Assembly (NCBI GenBank): GCA_030639305.1 | Contig: DAOWCY010000091.1 | Coordinates: forward strand, 1-27,040 | From: JAGLQA01 sp023135565 | Lineage (GTDB): Bacteria; Acidobacteriota; Aminicenantia; UBA2199 | Reading direction: 5' to 3' | DNA: 27,040 nucleotides | Shown here: in pieces, positions 22,791 to 27,040 of the stretch | How the letters are laid out: every line of letters starts with the position of its first letter | How positions within the stretch are numbered: position 1 is the first letter of the stretch | Translations under genes and position numbers: made by a program | The notes under the pieces: model-generated | The model's database searches: none | Seen by the model: only the letters and a program-made list of their open reading frames with translations | Told to the model about the DNA's origin: nothing

Positions 22791-23885
22791 CTAACCTGCA
22801 TCTATGTACATGGTGATGCCGTGGTAATAACTGTTCCCCTGCGGCGAGTAAGTGGCGTCCATGGGGTCGAAATAAAGAATATTATTCCGCACCATATCCC
22901 GCAGCAGTTCCTTCAACTGCGCCCCCTCTATACCGGTAGCTTCAAAATCCCCGGCCCGGGCATTTCGTTCCCGGGCGATGACCTGCAAAATTTCCCGTTT
23001 GCGGCTGTCAAATTCACAATAATGAGCAACCATGGCCTGCACTTTTTTTTTATATTGCGCCAGCACCTCTTCCAATCCGGCGCTAAACAGTTCGGAAAGA
23101 ATATCTTGTATCTCCCAGGCGTTGCCCCCTACCGCATCCCATATTTTTTGGGCGGCTTCTTCATCTAATTTATAGTCCGTTATTTTCGAATATTTTTCTA
23201 TATGCAGCAGCCATTCCATCACATCCGCCCTGCTGAGATAATCTACCTTGAAAAATTTTGAGGTTTTTTTCAACCGGGAATCGTTATACACCGTGTTCAA
23301 AAAATAACCGTCCGATGAAGCTATGATAATATGCGCCAGGTGACTTTCTTTGGTCATAGCTACGAAAAAGTTGAACAATTCGATAATCAACTGCCGGTCT
23401 TTCCCGTTACTCATATAAATATGATCGATGGCCTGCAGTTCGTCGATAATGATAACGGGTTTTATGCCTTTCCCGGTAAGTTTGATAAATTCACGTTTCA
23501 TGATTTGAAAGGGGTCCAATTCCCCTTTCTCCATCCGTTTCAATACTTCTACCGACAACTTAAAAAAATTAAAAACACCATACTCTCGCGTCTCTTTTAC
23601 ATCTTTTTGCGGGGATTTATCGGCGATGCCGAAAAAAATACGGATAAAATCTTTGTAATTGCCTATCCAGGTTTCTCTCAGGTTGAGGAATTTGACGTCC
23701 AGTTTTTGTTCTTTCCCGGTTTTTTCAAAAAACTTATACAGCAGGGTGGTTTTTCCCGAAGATTTGGGGCCGTGGATAAACAGGATGGATTCCGGTCTTT
23801 CGTTGATGTACTTTTCCAGGTAGGATAGCTCTTTCTGCCGGTTGATAAAGGCCACATCTTTTTGGTATTTCGATTTTGCTTTCAT
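22791..23885 (-). CDS. AAA-type ATPase (PF01637-like, archaeal/prokaryotic ATPase)
   Basis: Numbered from the ATG at 23885 (364 residues): the domain opens with FINRQKELSYLEKY, the usual lead-in of this family, followed by Walker A HGPKSSGKTT (38-47) and Walker B PVIIIDELQA (D148, E149). A sensor-like HIIIASSDGYF segment and a winged-helix-like C-terminal half complete it. Such ATPases are common, repeated and poorly characterised in archaea and uncultured bacteria; no specific function can be assigned. The frame extends to an ATG at 23927, but a TATAAT lies between the two, six bases before 23885, so I choose the shorter start with a leaderless mRNA. It is convergent with the kinase block and divergent from uvrA. 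The 124-nt gap at 22667-22790 holds no visible gene; TCCCAAA and TTTGGGA arms there are too far apart for a clear terminator. Confidence 0.78.
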   Translation of the reverse strand: MKAKSKYQKDVAFINRQKELSYLEKYINERPESILFIHGPKSSGKTTLLYKFFEKTGKEQKLDVKFLNLRETWIGNYKDFIRIFFGIADKSPQKDVKETREYGVFNFFKLSVEVLKRMEKGELDPFQIMKREFIKLTGKGIKPVIIIDELQAIDHIYMSNGKDRQLIIELFNFFVAMTKESHLAHIIIASSDGYFLNTVYNDSRLKKTSKFFKVDYLSRADVMEWLLHIEKYSKITDYKLDEEAAQKIWDAVGGNAWEIQDILSELFSAGLEEVLAQYKKKVQAMVAHYCEFDSRKREILQVIARERNARAGDFEATGIEGAQLKELLRDMVRNNILYFDPMDATYSPQGNSYYHGITMYIDAG

Positions 23886-23891
23886 GCGGTT

Positions 23892-23922
23892 ATTATACCA
23901 TATATCCGGTCTTCTTTTCCAA
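23892..23922 (-). promoter_or_regulatory. Promoter of the ATPase gene
   Basis: On the minus strand TTGGAA (23922-23917), a 19-nt spacer and a perfect TATAAT (23897-23892) end six bases before the ATG at 23885, giving a leaderless mRNA. Confidence 0.45.
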
Positions 23923-23935
23923 CGCACCGGAAGTG

Positions 23936-23963
23936 ACTATTCAGTTTTCCAAAACTGGATAGT
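23936..23963. promoter_or_regulatory. 28-bp near-perfect palindrome, operator candidate between divergent promoters
   Basis: ACTAT-T-CAGTTTT-CC-AAAACTG-G-ATAGT is symmetric except for one pair and the central CC. It lies 14 bp upstream of both the ATPase -35 box and the uvrA -35 box, so one dimeric regulator could serve both genes. It is not a LexA-type box that I recognise. It could form a hairpin, but neither predicted transcript includes it. Confidence 0.55.
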
Positions 23964-23976
23964 TACGCCGCCACTA

Positions 23977-24005
23977 TTGATGATAAGCGGCGATTGTGCT
24001 AATAT
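23977..24005 (+). promoter_or_regulatory. Promoter of the uvrA-family gene
   Basis: TTGATG (23977-23982), a 17-nt spacer and TAATAT (24000-24005) end nine bases before the ATG at 24015. No Shine-Dalgarno site is present, so the transcript would be almost leaderless. Confidence 0.5.
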
Positions 24006-24014
24006 TTATAGACC

Positions 24015-26786
24015 ATGCAGGAAATCGAAATTATCGCAGCTAAAAAAAATAATCTGAAAAATATTAGCCTGAAAATACCGAAAAGACAACTAATCGCTAT
24101 AACCGGGGTTTCGGGTTCGGGGAAATCCACCCTGGCCTATGATACTATCTTCCAGGAGGGCCAGAGAAAATACTTAGAGTCTTTGTCTACCTATGCGCGG
24201 CAGTTTATCAAAGCGGTGGAAAAACCGCAAGTGCAGGCTGTAAGAGGTATCTCCCCCACCATCTCTATCGACCAGAAACACGCTTCTTTCTACTATAATT
24301 CCACAGTGGGTACGGTTTCTGAGGTGAGTCAATATTTGCGGCTGCTTTTTGCCCGCACCGCTGTGGCCCGCTGCCCCGGCTGCGGCAAGAACATCGAAAG
24401 ATATTCCCTGCCGAAAATCTTAGATTATATATTTGAAAAATTCGCCGGGGAAGTGGTTTACCTCCTGGCTCCGGTGGTAAAAAACCGCAAAGGGAGTTTT
24501 CGCGCTTTATTTGAGCGTTATATCAAGAGGGGTTTTTTGAAAGCTTTAATAGACGGCAAGCTCCATTATTTAGACGACATGCCCCCTTTGGACAGGAACG
24601 TCAGGCACAATATCGCCATCCAGGTGGACGCGGTCAAAATTCCACCAGGTGTACTCTCCCACGAAAAGGAAGAAAATAAAGAAAAGTTTTTTAGGGGGTC
24701 CAGGGGGGCGATTTTTCAAAAAAGCCCCCCTGGTCGCCGAAGGCAAGGAGACATTAAAAAAATGGGTGCGCCGCACCCACAGGTAAAAGAGAGCGCTGCT
24801 TTAGCCGCTTTCGAAAGCAATGGCGAAATCATCGTGCTGCATAACAAACAGGAACATTTCTTCTCCGACAAGCTTTACTGTCCCGCCTGTAATATTTCTC
24901 TTAAAGAACCGGAACCGGCCACTTTTTCTATAAATTCGCCGACAGCGGCCTGTGGTTTTTGCAGTGGCCGGGGAGTAACCGAAGAGAACGAACCCTGTCC
25001 CCAATGTCAGGGCAGCGGTTTTAAGCAGGAGAGTCTCTCTTTTTATTTTAAAGGCAAAAATGTTTTCGAGTTGGGCGAAATGGAGGTAACGGACCTGCTG
25101 GAATTTTTGCGGCGCATCGAGCTGGGCAGCGAAGAGGAAAAAATCCTGGCCCCCATTTTACCCCAGGTGCTGCGTCGGTTGGAATCTTTTGTCCGGTTGA
25201 ATCTCGGATACATTACTTTGAACCGGAAGATTAACACGCTTTCGGGTGGTGAATTGCAGCGCACCCGGCTGGTATCCCAGTTGGGATTCGGGTTAAGCGG
25301 TGTGATATATATTTTAGATGAGCCGTCTATCGGCATGCACATGTCCGAGCAGGAGAATTTGCTGCGCATCCTAAGTAAACTAAAAGAAAAAGACAACACT
25401 ATCATCGTAGTAGAGCATGATGAAAGCACTATCCGGGCAGCCGATTATGTAATAGATTTAGGTCCCGGTTCCGGTGAAGCCGGGGGTGAGGTTGTGTATT
25501 CCGGGTGGTTTCGTGATTTTCACAAAGCCGGAAATTCGTTGACCGCGGATTTTCTTTTCAGGCGGCAGGCGACACCCAAAGAAAACGCCGGGCAGGTAGA
25601 TGATCTAAATAATCAAAAGTTTTTGCGGGGGTCCAGGGGGGCTGGGAGAATATCGAATATCGAAGGAGTGCCTTATGACTCCCGGTCACCGGAAAGCCAC
25701 TCACCGGCTCCCCGCGCCGCGGGGCCCCCTGCCCGGCGGAGCCAGGAAAAAGAATTCATCGAAATAAAAAACATCACCCTGAACAACTTAAAAAACGTAG
25801 CTGTAAAAATCCCATTAAGCGCATTAACTGTAGTCACCGGGGTTTCCGGTTCCGGTAAGAGTTCGTTGATCGTGGACGCTTTTTATCCCGCGGTAAAAAA
25901 CAGGATAGCTGAAAACGAAATAACAAAAGCTGCTGCCCGTAGGGAGAAAATCGCCTCTGCCCGAAAAAAAAAAAACGCCTCCCGGGACGCAGCCGGGCTT
26001 TCTGACAGCGGTGCCCCGGCGCGGATACTAAAAGTAGACCAGGCCGCCATCGGCAAAAATTCCCGTTCCTGTCCCGCCACGTATATCGGCCTGATGCCGC
26101 TGATCAGGGAATTATTCACCGGTTTAACGGAAGCGAAGCTGAGAGGTTATAGTCAATCCAGGTTTAGTTTTAATGTTAGCGGCGGCAGGTGTGAAGCCTG
26201 TTCCGGTTTAGGATACCGCAAGTTAGAGATGAGTTTTTTGCCTCATTTAGAGGTTATTTGCCCGGTATGTTCCGGCCGGCGTTACAATTCCGAAACCCTG
26301 CTGTGCAAGTACAAAGGCTTGTCTATTGCCGACGTGCTGGGACTCACCGCCGAGGAAGCCTACAAACTTTTCCGGGATATTCCTTTCCTGGCTAAAAAGA
26401 TCAAAGTGCTTGTTGATGTGGGTTTGGGTTATTTAGAATTGGGCCAAAGTTCCACCACTCTTTCCGGCGGCGAGTCGCAGAGAATTAGGTTGAGCAAAGA
26501 GTTAGCCCGCGTTTCGTCGAAACCCACTATTTACCTTTTAGACGAGCCTACTATAGGACTTCATTTTGCCGACATCCGGGTGCTGCTGGACGTTTTTGAC
26601 GCGCTCATTGCCAAAAGCAATACCATAGTAGTGATCGAACATAACATAGAGATTGTCGAAGCTGCGGATTATATTATAGATATGGGCCCGGGAGGCGGCA
26701 AAAACGGCGGCAAAATCCTCTACCAGGGAGAATTACAGGGAATATTCGATTGCAAAGAGTCCATCACGGCCAGATATTTAAAATAA
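24015..26786 (+). CDS. uvrA: UvrA-family excinuclease ATPase, divergent, with two repeat-derived insertions
   Basis: The 923-residue protein has the twin ABC layout of UvrA, the damage-recognising ATPase of nucleotide excision repair: Walker A GVSGSGKST (31-39), then YLESLSTYARQF; a Cys4 zinc module (CPAC...CGFC); LSGGELQRTRL signature and Walker B IYILDEPSIG. A second half follows with GVSGSGKSS, a GGRCEACSGLG...CPVCSGRRY zinc module, LSGGESQRIRL and IYLLDEPTIGLHFAD. Two inserts derive from palindromic repeats: about 223-255 (end of the UvrB-binding region) and about 534-576 (linker between the halves). Without them it would be about 840 residues, shorter than typical UvrA near 940, so it may be a UvrA paralogue. 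A run of 12 A (25964-25975) codes for KKKN in the second half. It is divergent from the ATPase gene, with a leaderless-type start. Confidence 0.88.
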   Translation: MQEIEIIAAKKNNLKNISLKIPKRQLIAITGVSGSGKSTLAYDTIFQEGQRKYLESLSTYARQFIKAVEKPQVQAVRGISPTISIDQKHASFYYNSTVGTVSEVSQYLRLLFARTAVARCPGCGKNIERYSLPKILDYIFEKFAGEVVYLLAPVVKNRKGSFRALFERYIKRGFLKALIDGKLHYLDDMPPLDRNVRHNIAIQVDAVKIPPGVLSHEKEENKEKFFRGSRGAIFQKSPPGRRRQGDIKKMGAPHPQVKESAALAAFESNGEIIVLHNKQEHFFSDKLYCPACNISLKEPEPATFSINSPTAACGFCSGRGVTEENEPCPQCQGSGFKQESLSFYFKGKNVFELGEMEVTDLLEFLRRIELGSEEEKILAPILPQVLRRLESFVRLNLGYITLNRKINTLSGGELQRTRLVSQLGFGLSGVIYILDEPSIGMHMSEQENLLRILSKLKEKDNTIIVVEHDESTIRAADYVIDLGPGSGEAGGEVVYSGWFRDFHKAGNSLTADFLFRRQATPKENAGQVDDLNNQKFLRGSRGAGRISNIEGVPYDSRSPESHSPAPRAAGPPARRSQEKEFIEIKNITLNNLKNVAVKIPLSALTVVTGVSGSGKSSLIVDAFYPAVKNRIAENEITKAAARREKIASARKKKNASRDAAGLSDSGAPARILKVDQAAIGKNSRSCPATYIGLMPLIRELFTGLTEAKLRGYSQSRFSFNVSGGRCEACSGLGYRKLEMSFLPHLEVICPVCSGRRYNSETLLCKYKGLSIADVLGLTAEEAYKLFRDIPFLAKKIKVLVDVGLGYLELGQSSTTLSGGESQRIRLSKELARVSSKPTIYLLDEPTIGLHFADIRVLLDVFDALIAKSNTIVVIEHNIEIVEAADYIIDMGPGGGKNGGKILYQGELQGIFDCKESITARYLK
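24682..24743 (+). repeat. Family-2 palindromic element inside uvrA (first copy)
   Basis: The reverse orientation of the intergenic copies: AAAGTTTTTTAGGGGG, hairpin CAGGGGGGC...GCCCCCCTG, then GTCGCCGAAGGC. It is translated as KFFRGSRGAIFQKSPPGRRR, the same frame as the lutB copy at 8897-8962. Confidence 0.85.
24764..24778. repeat. GGGTGCG-C-CGCACCC palindrome inside uvrA
   Basis: Identical 15-nt palindrome to the one at 10093-10107. Here it follows the family-2 copy by 20 nt and is translated as GAPHP. It appears to be a separate small building block of these repeats. Confidence 0.65.
25614..25743 (+). repeat. Family-2 element inside uvrA (second copy), interrupted
   Basis: The left part (AAAGTTTTTGCGGGGGTCCAG) and right part (GCCCCCTGCCCGGCGGAGCC) of a family-2 element flank a foreign segment containing CCCCGC-GCC-GCGGGG (25710-25724). 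The whole is open and in frame between the two ATPase halves. Confidence 0.65.
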
Positions 26787-26797
26787 ACTAAAATAAT

Positions 26798-27040
26798 GCC
26801 TCCGGCGGCCCCTGCCGGGGAGGCCAAACTTTTGAAAAAGTTTGATCAAAACTTCTGTTTATTTAGAATCAAAAGCGCTCACACGCTGCCTCTGCCGCGA
26901 AGCGGCTTATAGGGTGCCCGCGCCACAGGCTTGCCTTCGGCGACCCTGCCGGGGGCCAAACTTTTGAAAAAGTTTGAACAAAACTTTTGTTATTGAAAAT
27001 CAAAAGCGCTCACACGCTGCTTCTGCGGCGAAGCGGCTTA
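26798..27040. repeat. Tandem copies of a roughly 131-bp family-2 composite repeat at the window end
   Basis: After uvrA, GCCTCCGGCGG leads into CCAAACTTTTGAAAAAGTTTG (from 26824), then an AATCAAAAGCGCTCACACGC block (26867-26909 with its tail). The same order returns about 131 bp later (26956 and 26998-27040), running off the window. No gene is seen here. Confidence 0.8.

Noticed and set aside
24570..24776. Minus-strand frame across the uvrA repeat and similar frames over other family-2 copies
   Set aside because: They are shadows of the real genes produced by stop-poor GC-rich repeats.

Overview
The window reads as chromosome from an uncultured, Gram-negative-type bacterium. Hanks-type kinases fused to formylglycine-generating-enzyme-like (FGE/SUMF1) domains, a plant-type leucine-rich-repeat secreted protein, a lactate-oxidation (Lut) system, a RiPP precursor with a Bacteroidota-style leader and a dense load of small palindromic repeats together resemble Candidatus Aminicenantes. 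That assignment is from memory of the gene content and is only moderately secure.

Left part (1-2.8 kb): a broken IS91-type transposase at the edge. On the minus strand lies a 51-residue peptide gene with a consensus promoter and Shine-Dalgarno site; its leader looks like that of lanthipeptide/RiPP precursors of the GG-leader type. It is followed on the plus strand by a PF14907-type nucleotidyltransferase, a family seen in RiPP clusters, and by a 21-bp minisatellite.

Middle part (2.8-14.1 kb): a secreted LRR/FN3 protein on the plus strand meets, tail to tail with no spacer, an exported amidohydrolase. Upstream of the amidohydrolase on the minus strand is an apparent operon: hybrid histidine kinase, response regulator with an orphan HisKA segment, LutC (4-nt overlap), and a fused LutB-LutA protein. 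This suggests sensor-controlled oxidation of lactate or a similar hydroxy acid.

Kinase block (14.4-22.7 kb, plus strand): a pseudokinase with a TTG start, a kinase-TM-FGE protein, a membrane protein with beta-sandwich repeats (4-nt overlap), and a double-kinase-TM-FGE protein. The block is visibly more AT-rich and lacks the repeat elements that riddle its neighbours. It looks like a membrane signalling module with extracytoplasmic C-type-lectin-fold sensors.

Right part (22.8-27.0 kb): an AAA-type ATPase and a divergent UvrA-family protein are transcribed away from each other around a 28-bp near-perfect palindrome. The window ends in tandem copies of a palindromic repeat.

The most unusual feature is the invasion of coding sequence by two families of small interspersed repeats that stay in frame. 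Family 1 encodes a 31-residue segment beginning P(Y/D)EGP, with three gap-free copies, all in the same frame. Family 2 is a GC-rich hairpin flanked by GCCTCCGGCGG and inserted in lutB-lutA and uvrA as well as between genes; it even supplies the C-terminus and stop codon of LutB-LutA. A second recurring theme is -10 boxes only 6-10 nt before start codons that have no Shine-Dalgarno site, which suggests leaderless mRNAs.
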